Below are positions 27,861 to 37,977 of a stretch of 64,000 nucleotides of DNA, piece after piece (the stretch's first letter is position 1; every line of letters starts with the position of its first letter). The notes under the pieces were generated by a model, which was given only the letters and a program-made list of their open reading frames with translations, ran no database searches and had not been told where the DNA came from. This stretch comes from Ideonella aquatica (lineage in GTDB: Bacteria > Pseudomonadota > Gammaproteobacteria > Burkholderiales > Burkholderiaceae_C): the NCBI RefSeq assembly GCF_018069755.1, contig NZ_JAGQDE010000009.1, positions 124,001 through 188,000 on the forward strand, given 5' to 3'. Made by a program: the position numbers and the translations under genes.

Positions 27861-29562
27861 GAGCACCTCCCAGGCCCCTGTCAGCGTCGCGCTGGCGCAG
27901 ATCAACGCCACGGTCGGCGATCTGGCCGGCAATGCCCGCTTGCTGGCCGAGGCGGCCCGCAAGGCGCATGCCAGCGGTGCCCGCCTGGTGCTGGCGCCCG
28001 AATTGAGTCTGACCGGCTATCCGCCCGAGGACCTGCTGTTGCGTCCGGCCTTCATGGCGGCCTGCGATCGCACGCTGCTGGCGCTGGCGATGGAACTGTC
28101 CGATTGCGAGGGCCTGCATCTGGTGGTGGGGCATCCGAGTTCGTGGACCGAGGCCCAGGGGCCTGCGTCGCGGTCGTTCTCTCTGCCCCGGCGCTTCAAT
28201 TCGGCCTCGGTGCTGGCGGGTGGCCAGGTGCTGGCGACCTACCACAAGCGCGAACTGCCCAATTACCAAGTCTTTGATGAACGCCGCTACTTTGCCACCG
28301 GTCGAGAGGCCGGGCAGGGCGCGGTGGTGTTCGAGGTGCAAGGGGTGCGCTTCGGGCTGCTGATCTGCGAGGACGCCTGGTTCGACGAACCCGCCGCGCT
28401 GGCCCGGGCCGCCGGCGCCCAGGTGCTGTGTGTGCTCAATGCCTCGCCCTTTCATGTCGAGAAGCACGACGAGCGCGAGGCCCGCATGGCCGAGCGGGCG
28501 CGCCAGACCGGCCTGCCGCTGCTGTACGCCCATTTGGTGGGCGGCCAGGACGAAGTGGTCTTCGATGGCGCCTCGTTCGCGGTGGATGCCACTGGCGTGG
28601 TGCGGGCCCGCGCGCCGGCCTTCGAGCCGGCGGTGTGGCCGCTGCAGGTGACGGCCGACGGACTGGTGTCGGGCGAACTGGCACCGATCCCGGGCCCCGA
28701 GGAGCAGGTCTGGCGCGCGCTGGTCACCGGTGTGCGCGACTACCTGGGCAAGAACGGCTTTCCCGGCGCCATCATCGGCCTGTCCGGCGGCGTCGACTCG
28801 GCGCTGGTGCTGGCGGTGGCGGTGGATGCGCTGGGCGCCGACCGCGTGCGCGCGGTGATGATGCCCTCGCCCTACACCGCCGACATCTCCTGGATCGACG
28901 CCCGCGACATGGCCGAGCGCCTGGGCGTGCGCTATGACGAGATCGGCATCACGCCGATGTTTGACGCCTTCAGGACCTCGCTGGCAGACCAGTTCACCGG
29001 CCTGCCCGAGGACACCACCGAGGAAAACATCCAGGCCCGCATCCGCGGCACGCTGCTGATGGCGCTGTCCAACAAGACCGGCGCCATCGTGCTGACCACC
29101 GGCAACAAGAGCGAAATGGCCACCGGCTACTGCACGCTCTACGGCGACATGGCCGGTGGCTTTGCGGTGATCAAGGACGTGGCCAAGACCCTGGTCTACC
29201 GCCTGTGCGAGTGGAAGAACCGCCAGCCCACACGGCGCGCCGATGGCAGCCTGGGTCCGGTCATCCCCGAGCGCATCATCACCCGGCCGCCCTCGGCCGA
29301 GCTGCGGCCCGACCAGACCGACCAGGACAGCCTGCCGCCCTACGAGGTGCTCGATGCCATCCTGGCGCGCTACATGGAGGACGACGAGCCGATCGAGGCG
29401 ATCGTTGCCGCCGGCTTCCATGCGGCCGACGTCGACAAGGTCACCCGGCTCATCAAGATCAACGAGTACAAGCGTCGCCAGGCGCCGATCGGCATCCGCA
29501 TCACCCACCGCGCCTTCGGACGCGATTGGCGCTACCCGATCACCTCGAAGTTCCGTGCTTAA
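27859..29562 (+). CDS. nadE: Glutamine-dependent NAD+ synthase
   Basis: The last step of NAD synthesis, amidating nicotinic acid adenine dinucleotide. The 567-residue protein has two domains: an N-terminal nitrilase-type glutaminase (ALAQINATVGDLAGN, then LLICEDAWF with catalytic Cys170) and a C-terminal ATP-pyrophosphatase synthase (GLSGGVDSALVLAV, Ser309 in the P-loop). Length and motifs are normal. The ATG at 27859 overlaps the start codon of the divergent gene by two bases and has no ribosome site; no better in-frame start is visible. glnB follows 36 bases downstream, which fits a nitrogen-sensing context. Confidence 0.95.
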   Translation: MSTSQAPVSVALAQINATVGDLAGNARLLAEAARKAHASGARLVLAPELSLTGYPPEDLLLRPAFMAACDRTLLALAMELSDCEGLHLVVGHPSSWTEAQGPASRSFSLPRRFNSASVLAGGQVLATYHKRELPNYQVFDERRYFATGREAGQGAVVFEVQGVRFGLLICEDAWFDEPAALARAAGAQVLCVLNASPFHVEKHDEREARMAERARQTGLPLLYAHLVGGQDEVVFDGASFAVDATGVVRARAPAFEPAVWPLQVTADGLVSGELAPIPGPEEQVWRALVTGVRDYLGKNGFPGAIIGLSGGVDSALVLAVAVDALGADRVRAVMMPSPYTADISWIDARDMAERLGVRYDEIGITPMFDAFRTSLADQFTGLPEDTTEENIQARIRGTLLMALSNKTGAIVLTTGNKSEMATGYCTLYGDMAGGFAVIKDVAKTLVYRLCEWKNRQPTRRADGSLGPVIPERIITRPPSAELRPDQTDQDSLPPYEVLDAILARYMEDDEPIEAIVAAGFHAADVDKVTRLIKINEYKRRQAPIGIRITHRAFGRDWRYPITSKFRA

Positions 29563-29937
<375 letters not shown>

Positions 29938-29952
29938 CGGCCGATCCGCGGC

Positions 29953-30540
29953 TCAGGTGCCGCGGTAATCGGCGGCCTGTCGCGAGGGCGCGGCCGCCAG
30001 TTGCGTCAGCAGCGCCGCCGGATCGGCCTGCAGGGCCAGCATGGTCATCTGGCTGTCGTCCATGAAGCCGGCCGCCACCGTGCCGCGCAGAAAGCCCACC
30101 AGCGGCGCCCAGAAGCCCTGCACCTCCAGCAGGCCGAGCGGCTTGCCGTGGTAGCCCAGGTGGCGCCAGCTCCACATCTCGAACAGCTCCTCAAAGGTGC
30201 CGATGCCGCCGGGCAGCGCCACAAAGGCGTCGGCCTCCTCGGCCATGCGCATCTTGCGCTGGTGCATGTTCTGCACCACGACCAGCTCGGTCAGGCCATG
30301 GTGGCCCACCTCGCGCTGCAGCAGGCGCTCGGGGATGACGCCTAGCACGGTGCCGCCAGCCGCCAGCGTGGCGTCGGCCACTTCGCCCATCAGGCCGACG
30401 TTGCCACCGCCGTAGACCAGGCGCCAGCCGCGCTCGCCGATCGCCTGGCCCATGGCGCGGGCGGCGGCGGTGTACTCAGGCCGCACGCCGTGGCGCGAGC
30501 CGCAATAGACGCACACGCTGAAGGGCCGCACGGCGCTCAT
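29953..30540 (-). CDS. LOG family protein (TIGR00730 Rossmann-fold)
   Basis: A 195-residue LOG-type nucleoside 5'-monophosphate phosphoribohydrolase. Motifs: VYCGSRHG at the start, [17 protein letters not shown], and the signature [16 protein letters not shown]. The family releases a free base from cytokinin or AMP-like nucleotides; in bacteria the substrate is often uncertain. I use ATG 30540, which overlaps the stop of dgkA by four bases (ATGA), so translation is coupled. A slightly longer start at 30555 would enter the dgkA frame. Confidence 0.91.
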   Translation of the reverse strand: MSAVRPFSVCVYCGSRHGVRPEYTAAARAMGQAIGERGWRLVYGGGNVGLMGEVADATLAAGGTVLGVIPERLLQREVGHHGLTELVVVQNMHQRKMRMAEEADAFVALPGGIGTFEELFEMWSWRHLGYHGKPLGLLEVQGFWAPLVGFLRGTVAAGFMDDSQMTMLALQADPAALLTQLAAAPSRQAADYRGT

Positions 30541-30914
30541 GCCAGACGCTGCCACAGGGCGGCAGCCCAGATACCGGCCGTCAGCAGCAGGGCCAGCATC
30601 ACGGCGGCGCTGCCGAAATCCTTGGCCCGGCCAGACAATTCGTGGTGCTCGAAGCCGATGCGATCAATCGCCGCCTCGACGGCCGAGTTCAACAACTCGA
30701 CCACCAGCACCATCACCACCGAGCCCGCCAGCAAGGCCACCTCGACCCAGCTGCGTCCGACGACAAAGGCCAGCGGCAGCATCACCACGGCCAGCCAGGT
30801 CTCCTGACGGAAGGCGCTTTCGCCCTGGTAGGCCTGGCGCAGGCCGGCGGCCGAGTAGCCCGCGGCATGCAGGATGCGATCGAGGCCGGTGCGCCCCTTG
30901 TGTGGATTGCTCAT
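30537..30914 (-). CDS. dgkA: Diacylglycerol kinase (membrane, DgkA)
   Basis: A small integral-membrane kinase, 125 residues, that phosphorylates diacylglycerol to phosphatidate. The protein has three transmembrane segments and the conserved [15 protein letters not shown] active-site helix, followed by [11 protein letters not shown]. The first 40 residues ([23 protein letters not shown]) are the amphipathic N-terminus of the family. The stop overlaps the next gene's ATG by four bases. Preceded, after 25 bases, by the RDD gene on the same strand. Confidence 0.94.
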   Translation of the reverse strand: MSNPHKGRTGLDRILHAAGYSAAGLRQAYQGESAFRQETWLAVVMLPLAFVVGRSWVEVALLAGSVVMVLVVELLNSAVEAAIDRIGFEHHELSGRAKDFGSAAVMLALLLTAGIWAAALWQRLA

Positions 30915-30939
30915 CAGGGGCGGGATTGTGCCAGCGGCC

Positions 30940-31461
30940 TCAGGCCCGCACGGGCGGGGCAGGGCGCCAGTCGATCAGGCGGGTGCCACACAGCACATCG
31001 TGCCAGTACTGGCGCTCGGGGTGAAGGCGCGTGAGGCCGGCGTACACCAGCGCCCACAGCGCCATCCAGCCAAAGATCGTGCCGGTGTCGGCCCAGTGCA
31101 GCGCCGCTGCCGACGCCAGCGCCGGCAGGAACCAGACATAGCTGGCCAGGTAGCGGGCCACGGCGCGGCCCTGGCTCACCGGTTGGCCGTGCACATCGAC
31201 CACGCGGATGTGCCAGGCGCGCATGGCCACCGTCTGACCGCTGCGCGACCAGAACCAGCCGAAGTAGATGCCCAGCACCAGGAACATGAAGGCCTGCAGC
31301 GCCTCACGGCCGCGCAGGGCATGGGTCTGATGGGTCAGGGCCGAAAACAGATAGCCGGCGATCATCACCACGCCGAACAGCAGCACGCCCTCGTAGGTGA
31401 GGCAGGCGAGGCGGCGTCGCAGCGAGGGCGCCCGCTGCGTGGGTGCGGCAGCCGCGCTCAC
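30940..31461 (-). CDS. RDD family membrane protein
   Basis: A 173-residue protein with the RDD fold. Near the N-terminus LRRRLACLTYEGVLLFG holds the first helix (the family Arg and Glu/Asp positions), FWSRSGQTVAMRAWHIRVV is the conserved central loop, and LPALASAAALHW the third helix region. RDD proteins have 3-4 transmembrane helices; some are Na+/H+ antiporters and most are uncharacterised. It is the last gene of a cassette with a sigma factor, DUF3619 and DUF3106, each overlapping the next by four bases. Confidence 0.9.
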   Translation of the reverse strand: MSAAAAPTQRAPSLRRRLACLTYEGVLLFGVVMIAGYLFSALTHQTHALRGREALQAFMFLVLGIYFGWFWSRSGQTVAMRAWHIRVVDVHGQPVSQGRAVARYLASYVWFLPALASAAALHWADTGTIFGWMALWALVYAGLTRLHPERQYWHDVLCGTRLIDWRPAPPVRA

Positions 31462-32237
31462 GGTGTGGACGCCGTGGGCCGTTCAGCGGCGGGCGGTGGC
31501 GTCGCCTCGACCCGCTTGGGTGCCTCGGGGGGCTTGGGTGGCAGCGGCTTGGGCAACAGGGTGGTGCGGTCCACCACCTGCGGGCTGACCTCGATCTTGG
31601 GTCGCGGTGCGCTGGCGACCGGCTTGACCGGCGGCGACTGGGTGATCAGGCGCGTGGTGGCGCCCGGACCGGCCTGCACCAGCGACGGACCCACGGCGCG
31701 CGGGGCCGGCGCCGGCGTCGGTGCGAGGGTGTTGGCCTTGGCCGCCTGGGCGTCGACCGGGGCGCGTCGCAGCTTGCCCGCTGCCGTCGACTGGGGCGAC
31801 GACGCCGGGGCGACCTGGCGCTGTGCCAGCGCCTGCTTGCGCTCGGCGGGCAGGGCCTGGTAGGCCTCCCACTGGGCTTGGCGATCAGGGGCCGGGATGG
31901 CTCGGGCCTGCTGGAAATTGATGCGCGCCTGACCCCGCTGGGCAGGCGACATGCGGGCCCACTCGCTCATGCGCTGTTGCATGCGCTGCTGCTGGTCGGC
32001 AGACATCGACGGGTAGCGGTTGGCCAGTTCCAGCCATTTTTGCCGCTGGATGGCATCGAGGCTGTTCCAGTCGCTTTTCAACGGCGCCAGGACCGTTTTC
32101 TGCGACCCCTGCAGCGACGACCAGTCTGGGCTGGGCGCCAGCGCCTGGGCCTGGGCCACGCCCGCCCCGACCAGGGCGCTGACCAGCAGCAGGCGGCCCA
32201 GCCAGGCCACGGGCATCAGCAGACGGCTCCGGGGCAT
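31458..32237 (-). CDS. DUF3106 periplasmic protein
   Basis: A 259-residue exported protein. Signal peptide: PVAWLGRLLLVSALVGAGVAQAQA. Residues about 28-125 are a helical region full of Trp, Gln and Arg in a periodic pattern (DWNSLDAIQRQKWLELANRY, then SMSADQQQRMQQRMSEWARM), the DUF3106 domain; the spacing resembles LTXXQ/CpxP-like stress sensors, which is my inference. Residues about 125-259 are a disordered proline- and alanine-rich tail (KPLPPKPPEAPKR). It is the third gene of the sigma factor cassette and its stop overlaps the RDD start (ATGA). Confidence 0.9.
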   Translation of the reverse strand: MPRSRLLMPVAWLGRLLLVSALVGAGVAQAQALAPSPDWSSLQGSQKTVLAPLKSDWNSLDAIQRQKWLELANRYPSMSADQQQRMQQRMSEWARMSPAQRGQARINFQQARAIPAPDRQAQWEAYQALPAERKQALAQRQVAPASSPQSTAAGKLRRAPVDAQAAKANTLAPTPAPAPRAVGPSLVQAGPGATTRLITQSPPVKPVASAPRPKIEVSPQVVDRTTLLPKPLPPKPPEAPKRVEATPPPAAERPTASTP

Positions 32238-32238
32238 G

Positions 32239-32700
32239 TCACTCCTGGGGCGCATGCAGGTACTCGGCGAAGCCGGGGTCCGAGTAGGCCTCGGGCGGCA
32301 GGTCGTCGGTGAGCAGCGCGGCGTCGACATCGGCGGCGGCGCCGATCTGCACGCCATCTTGCCAGGCATCAATGGCCACCAGGGCGCCCAGCAACATCAG
32401 CAGCGGCAGCACCGACGCGATGCGGCCCCACCAGTCGGCTGGGTGGCGGCCCAGCACGGCGGAACCGGCCGCCGACCTCCCCACCACCGGCGCGGCCGAG
32501 GCCGTCACCGGCGCGGTGGCCAGGCGGCTGGCGCGGGCACGAGCCAGCGCCTGCTCGCGCGAGATGCGCAGGCGTTCGGAGATGTCGTGGTCGGCGCCGC
32601 TGCGGGTGTCATTGAGCAACGAAGCGATGCGCAGGCCGAACCGTGCCTCCAGGGCGGCCGAGGTCGGGTCTGCCGTCGTGCGGTCGATGAAGGTGGTCAT
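32239..32700 (-). CDS. DUF3619 membrane protein, candidate anti-sigma factor
   Basis: A 153-residue protein with a soluble, helical N-terminal part (residues 1-95, LEARFGLRIASLLNDTRSG and SERLRISREQALARARASR), a single transmembrane helix (IASVLPLLMLLGALVAIDAW, about 104-123) and a short acidic outside tail. This is the topology of a membrane-bound anti-sigma factor, but it lacks the classical zinc-binding HxxxCxxC motif. Its ATG overlaps the stop of the sigma factor by four bases, which supports a stoichiometric partner. Function is not established; anti-sigma activity is inference. Confidence 0.85.
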   Translation of the reverse strand: MTTFIDRTTADPTSAALEARFGLRIASLLNDTRSGADHDISERLRISREQALARARASRLATAPVTASAAPVVGRSAAGSAVLGRHPADWWGRIASVLPLLMLLGALVAIDAWQDGVQIGAAADVDAALLTDDLPPEAYSDPGFAEYLHAPQE

Positions 32701-33263
32701 GGTGCGATTCCCTTGGCTCTGAGCGACTTGGCCAATGCATGAACGGCTCGGGAGCAGTGCGTCTTGACACTGCCCTCCGAGCAGCCCATCACGGCCGCCG
32801 TCTCGGATACATCCAGTTCCTCCCAGTAACGTAGCAGAAAGGCTTCTCGTTGACGCGCTGGGAGTTGTTGCACTTCGGTATCGATGATATGCAAGATCTG
32901 TTCCCGACCAAAGGTGTCGGCGGCACTCTCGGCGCCCAGGGCGCCGTCCAGGCTTTCCAGGGCCTCCAGCAGGTCGAAATCCTCGTCCTCGGCATTGCCC
33001 TGGAACTCGGACATGTTCTGCATCACCGAGCGGCGCACCTTCTGACGCCGGAACCAGTCCATCGTGGCGTTCGACAGGATGCGCTGGAACAGCATCGGGA
33101 ACTCGGCTGACGGGCGGTCGGCGTACTTCTCGGCCAGCCGGAACATCGCGTCCTGCACGATGTCGAGCGCGGCTTCCTCGTCGCGCACGGTGAACAGTGT
33201 GCGCTTGAAGGCCCGCTTCTCGGTGCCTTTGAGGAAATCGGACAGTTCTTTGTCGGTGGCCAA
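32697..33263 (-). CDS. RNA polymerase sigma factor (ECF type)
   Basis: A 188-residue ECF sigma factor. Region 2 is ALDIVQDAMFRLAEKYADRP with FQRILSNATMDWFRRQK; region 4 is LPARQREAFLLRYWEELDVSETAAVMGCSEGSVKTHCSRAVHALAKSL, containing the helix-turn-helix that reads the -35 element. There is no C-terminal regulatory extension. It starts the four-gene minus-strand cassette with DUF3619, DUF3106 and RDD. The local codon use around 32820-32890 is less GC-rich than the surroundings. The ATG start has no strong ribosome site. The adjacent ilvB gene is divergent. Confidence 0.94.
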   Translation of the reverse strand: MATDKELSDFLKGTEKRAFKRTLFTVRDEEAALDIVQDAMFRLAEKYADRPSAEFPMLFQRILSNATMDWFRRQKVRRSVMQNMSEFQGNAEDEDFDLLEALESLDGALGAESAADTFGREQILHIIDTEVQQLPARQREAFLLRYWEELDVSETAAVMGCSEGSVKTHCSRAVHALAKSLRAKGIAP

Positions 33264-33350
33264 GTGCCGGCGGGCACGCGGGGTGCCATTGCTGCGTTGT
33301 TACCGCATTATGCAATGTCCCTGTGCGTCTGGCCGACAGGCTCGAAGGAA

Positions 33351-33359
33351 TGCGATAAT
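33351..33359 (+). promoter_or_regulatory. Candidate extended -10 promoter of ilvB
   Basis: TGCGATAAT is an extended -10 (TGN plus GATAAT). Transcription would start near 33366 and give an untranslated leader of about 145 bases before ilvB. No good -35 is visible, as is allowed for extended -10 promoters. I see no terminator hairpin in this leader. Confidence 0.4.
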
Positions 33360-33510
33360 GCTGAGTTCGCGCATAGCGATGAGATCTCCAGGGCGCCCCG
33401 ACAGCGGGTGCCGCTCCCTTGTTGATCGCGCAGGTTCCAAGTCCGCCTCATGAGGGCGCGAGGAGGGGCACCGAAGGTTTTTCGTCAGAGAAATTCACAG
33501 AGGTTCGAAA

Positions 33511-35298
33511 ATGAACATGTCTGCCGCGGAAGTCAAACGCGCCCCAATGGCGCAACCGCAAACCACTCCCCCCGCCACCCCTGCCGCCGAGCCCAATGGC
33601 TCGGAGATCCTCGTGCGCTGCCTGCAGGCCGAGGGTGTCAAGTTCATCTGGGGCTACCCAGGCGGCTCGGTGCTCTACATCTACGACGCCCTGTACGGGC
33701 AAGAGTCGATCCAGCATGTGCTGGTGCGCCATGAGCAGGCCGCCGTTCACGCCGCCGATGGCTATGCCCGCGCTACCGGCGATGTCGGCGTGGCCCTGGT
33801 CACCTCGGGCCCCGGTGTCACCAATGCCGTGACCGGCATTGCCACCGCCTACATGGACTCGATCCCGATGGTCATCATCACGGGCCAGGTCCCCACGGCG
33901 GCGATCGGCCTCGATGCCTTCCAGGAGTGCGACACCGTGGGCATCACCCGCCCGGTGGTCAAGCACAACTTCCTGGTCAAGGATGTGCGCGACCTGGCCA
34001 TGACCATGAAGAAGGCCTTCCACATCGCCCGCACCGGTCGCCCGGGGCCGGTGGTGGTGGACATCCCCAAGGATGTCTCGTTGAAGACCGCGCCCTACCA
34101 CTACCCGGACACGATCGAGATGCGGTCGTACAACCCGGTGAAGAAGGGCCACGGCGGCCAGATCCGCAAGGCGGTGCAACTGCTGCTGCAGGCCAAGCGC
34201 CCCTACATCTACACCGGTGGCGGCGTGGTGCTGGGCAATGCCGCACCCGAGCTGCGCGAGCTCTGCGACCTGCTGGGTTTCCCGGTCACCAACACCTTGA
34301 TGGGCCTGGGCGCCACCGCGGCCTCCGACCCGAAGTTCCTGGGCATGCTGGGCATGCACGGCACCTACGAGGCCAACATGACGATGCAGCACTGCGATGT
34401 GCTGCTGGCCGTCGGGGCGCGCTTCGATGACCGGGTGATCGGCAACCCCAAGCACTTCGCCTCGGTCGAGCGCAAGATCATCCACGTCGACATCGACCCT
34501 TCGTCGATCTCCAAGCGGGTGAAGGTCGACATCCCGATCGTCGGCGACGTCAAGGACGTGCTGCAGGAGCTGATCGCCCAGGTCCGCGAGGCCCAGGCGC
34601 GGCCCGACAAGGCCGTGATCTCGGCCTGGTGGGGTCAGATCAACGAATGGCGCAAGCGCGAGTGCCTGAAGTACCGGCCTGGCACCGACGTCATCAAGCC
34701 GCAGTACGTGGTGCAGACGCTGGCCGAACTGACCCGCGGCCAGGACTGCTACATCACCTCGGATGTGGGCCAGCACCAGATGTGGGCGGCGCAGTTCTAC
34801 GGCTTTGAGGAGCCGCGCCGCTGGATCAACTCGGGCGGTCTGGGCACGATGGGTGTGGGCCTGCCGTATGCCATGGGCATCAAGCTGGCCAAGCCGGACT
34901 CGGACGTCTTCTGCATCACCGGCGAAGGCTCGATCCAGATGTGCATCCAGGAGCTGTCCACCTGCCAGCAGTACAAGACGCCAGTCAAGGTGATCTCGCT
35001 GAACAACCGCTACCTGGGCATGGTGCGGCAGTGGCAGGAGCTGATCTACGACAAGCGCTACGCCCACAGCTACATGGACGCGCTGCCCGATTTCGTCAAG
35101 TTGGCCGAGGCCTATGGCCATGTCGGCATCAAGATCGAGAAGCCCTCCGAGGTCGAGCCCGCGCTCAAGGAGATGATCCGCCTGAAGGACCGCACGGTCT
35201 TCCTGGACGTGCGCACCGACCCCACCGAGAACGTCTGGCCGATGGTGCAGGCCGGCGCCGGCATCACCGAGATGCTGCTGGGGTCCGAGGACCTGTGA
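33511..35298 (+). CDS. ilvB: Acetolactate synthase large subunit
   Basis: Catalytic subunit of AHAS, a ThDP/FAD enzyme making acetolactate and acetohydroxybutyrate, the first common step of branched-chain amino acid synthesis. The 595-residue protein has GYPGGSVLYIYDAL, the catalytic Glu in HEQAAVHAADGYARATG, and the ThDP site with GEGSIQMCIQELST...NN. The usual GDG is GEG here, a variant I associate with Burkholderiales enzymes. An N-terminal extension of about 25 residues precedes the fold. It forms ilvB-ilvN-ilvC with the next genes. Confidence 0.97.
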   Translation: MNMSAAEVKRAPMAQPQTTPPATPAAEPNGSEILVRCLQAEGVKFIWGYPGGSVLYIYDALYGQESIQHVLVRHEQAAVHAADGYARATGDVGVALVTSGPGVTNAVTGIATAYMDSIPMVIITGQVPTAAIGLDAFQECDTVGITRPVVKHNFLVKDVRDLAMTMKKAFHIARTGRPGPVVVDIPKDVSLKTAPYHYPDTIEMRSYNPVKKGHGGQIRKAVQLLLQAKRPYIYTGGGVVLGNAAPELRELCDLLGFPVTNTLMGLGATAASDPKFLGMLGMHGTYEANMTMQHCDVLLAVGARFDDRVIGNPKHFASVERKIIHVDIDPSSISKRVKVDIPIVGDVKDVLQELIAQVREAQARPDKAVISAWWGQINEWRKRECLKYRPGTDVIKPQYVVQTLAELTRGQDCYITSDVGQHQMWAAQFYGFEEPRRWINSGGLGTMGVGLPYAMGIKLAKPDSDVFCITGEGSIQMCIQELSTCQQYKTPVKVISLNNRYLGMVRQWQELIYDKRYAHSYMDALPDFVKLAEAYGHVGIKIEKPSEVEPALKEMIRLKDRTVFLDVRTDPTENVWPMVQAGAGITEMLLGSEDL

Positions 35299-35462
35299 TC
35301 GCCTGAGGCCAGCCGGCCGCGGCGGGTGACCGCCCGCTGCGGCGCTGCTGGCCGATGCGATCCGGCGACCGGACCGACCCTGACACCGTAACGATCGACA
35401 GGCGTGGCCAAGGGCCGGCGGTTACCGCCGCCGGTCTGAAGAGCGCGCCAGGAGTTGAAACC

Positions 35463-35954
35463 ATGAAACACATCATCGCCGTGCTGCTCGAGAACGAGCC
35501 CGGCGCCCTCTCGCGGGTGGTGGCCTTGTTCTCCGCCCGCGGCTACAACATCGAGAGCCTGACGGTGGCGCCGACCGAGGACGCCTCGCTGTCGCGCATG
35601 ACCATCGTCACCACCGGCTCCGACGAGGTCATCGAGCAGATCACCAAGCACCTCAACCGCCTGGTCGACGTGGTCAAGGTGGTCGACCTCACCGAGGGTC
35701 AGTACACCGAGCGCGAGCTCATGCTGATCAAGGTCCGCGCGGTGGGCAAGGAACGCGAGGAGATGAAGCGCATGGCCGACATCTTCCGTGGCCGCATCAT
35801 CGACGTGACCGAGAAGAGCTACACGATCGAGCTCACCGGCGACGCAGGCAAGCTCGATGCCTTCATCGAGGCCATCGACCGCACCGCCATTCTTGAAACC
35901 GTGCGCACCGGCTCCAGCGGGATCGGTCGCGGCGAGCGCATCCTGAGAGTCTGA
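35463..35954 (+). CDS. ilvN: Acetolactate synthase small (regulatory) subunit
   Basis: A 163-residue regulatory subunit. The N-terminal ACT domain (HIIAVLLENEPGALSRVVAL, then RGYNIESLTVAPTED) binds valine and passes feedback inhibition to IlvB; the C-terminal domain (DVTEKSYTIELTGDAGKLDAFI) activates it. Called ilvH or ilvN depending on the species. ATG 35463 has AGGAG upstream; longer frames from 35355 are not conserved-looking. The 164-base gap after ilvB contains a GC-rich hairpin (GGCGG-TTA-CCGCC near 35416-35430) but no clear terminator. Confidence 0.96.
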   Translation: MKHIIAVLLENEPGALSRVVALFSARGYNIESLTVAPTEDASLSRMTIVTTGSDEVIEQITKHLNRLVDVVKVVDLTEGQYTERELMLIKVRAVGKEREEMKRMADIFRGRIIDVTEKSYTIELTGDAGKLDAFIEAIDRTAILETVRTGSSGIGRGERILRV

Positions 35955-37028
<1,074 letters not shown>

Positions 37029-37066
37029 TGCGGGTGGCGGCCACGGCGCCGCCGCCAACATCACCG

Positions 37067-37094
37067 ACAAGGCCGCCCCTGTGGGCGGCCTTGT
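37067..37094 (+). terminator. Hairpin after ilvC (terminator-like)
   Basis: ACAAGGCCGCCC (37067-37078) pairs perfectly with GGGCGGCCTTGT (37083-37094) around the loop CTGT. There is no T-run (GCTTGAGG follows), so termination may be weak or factor-assisted on the way to pssA, 30 bases further. Confidence 0.65.
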
Positions 37095-37123
37095 GCTTGA
37101 GGCCCTGAGTTATCCTCCCAACC

Positions 37124-37948
37124 ATGACTGAACCCGTGAACGACGACCTCGACGACGAGCCGGCGCAGCCCCTGCGCCCGCGCCGCCGGGGCATCTACAT
37201 CCTGCCCAACCTGTTCACACTGGGTGCGCTGTTCGGCGGCTTTTACGCCATCGTGATGGCGATGAACGGCCGCTTCGAGAACGCCTGCATCGGCATCTTC
37301 TGCGCCGCCGTGCTCGACAGCCTGGACGGCCGCGTCGCACGCATGACCAACACGCAAAGCGCCTTTGGCGAGCAGATGGACAGCCTGTCGGACATGGTCA
37401 GCTTCGGCGCCGCGCCGGCACTGATCGTTTACGAATGGGCGCTCAAGGGTCTGGGCAAGGCCGGCTGGATCGCCGCCTTCGTCTACTGTGCCTGTGCCGC
37501 GCTGCGCCTGGCGCGCTTCAACACCAACATCGGCGTGGTCGACAAGCGCTACTTCCAGGGCCTGCCCAGCCCGGCGGCGGCGGCCATCGTGATCGGCTTC
37601 ATCTGGGTGCTGGACGACGCTGGCTACAAGGGCGTGTCGGTGCTGCCGGTGCTGCCCTGGGTGGCCTTCTCGGTGGCGCTGTACGCGGGCCTGACGATGG
37701 TCACCAACGTGCCGTTCTACAGCTTCAAGGACGTCAGCTTCAAGCGCAGCGTGCCCTTCATCGTGATCGTCGCGATCGCGCTGGGCATTGCGGTGATCAA
37801 CATCCACCCGCCCGCGGTGTTGTTCGGCCTGTTCTGCGTCTACGGCCTGTCGGGCTATGTGATCTATGCGATGCGCAAGGCCAAGGGGAAGCCGGTGAGC
37901 GTGATCGCCACGTCGACCGACGAGCCGGACGAACGCGGCTTGCACTGA
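37124..37948 (+). CDS. pssA: CDP-diacylglycerol-serine O-phosphatidyltransferase
   Basis: Membrane enzyme that makes phosphatidylserine, the precursor of phosphatidylethanolamine. The CDP-alcohol phosphotransferase motif DG(x)2AR(x)8G(x)3D(x)3D is visible as LDGRVAR then FGEQMDSLSD around residues 68-88, so this is the membrane-type (B. subtilis-like) PssA. About seven transmembrane helices and a 25-residue acidic N-terminus (MTEPVNDDLDDEPAQPLRPR). It lies between ilvC and the leuA leader, a common arrangement in Burkholderiales. Confidence 0.95.
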   Translation: MTEPVNDDLDDEPAQPLRPRRRGIYILPNLFTLGALFGGFYAIVMAMNGRFENACIGIFCAAVLDSLDGRVARMTNTQSAFGEQMDSLSDMVSFGAAPALIVYEWALKGLGKAGWIAAFVYCACAALRLARFNTNIGVVDKRYFQGLPSPAAAAIVIGFIWVLDDAGYKGVSVLPVLPWVAFSVALYAGLTMVTNVPFYSFKDVSFKRSVPFIVIVAIALGIAVINIHPPAVLFGLFCVYGLSGYVIYAMRKAKGKPVSVIATSTDEPDERGLH

Positions 37949-37961
37949 GTGCGCGGCTGCG

Positions 37962-37970
37962 TGCTATATT
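37962..37970 (+). promoter_or_regulatory. leuA promoter, extended -10
   Basis: TGCTATATT is an extended -10 element (TGN plus TATATT). TTGCAC at 37940-37945 is a partial -35 with 19-base spacing. The predicted start falls at 37977-37978, that is, at or next to the ATG of the leader peptide. Confidence 0.55.
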
Positions 37971-37977
37971 CAGGCCC

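Noticed and set aside
33358-33453. A 31-residue frame upstream of ilvB as a branched-chain leader peptide
   Set aside because: It is not enriched in Ile, Leu or Val, its ATG overlaps the predicted -10 box and no terminator hairpin lies between it and ilvB.
34911-34945. Loss of the ThDP motif Asp in IlvB (GEG in place of GDG)
   Set aside because: Glu keeps the acidic metal ligand and, as I recall, this variant is common in Burkholderiales AHAS; not a sign of inactivation.
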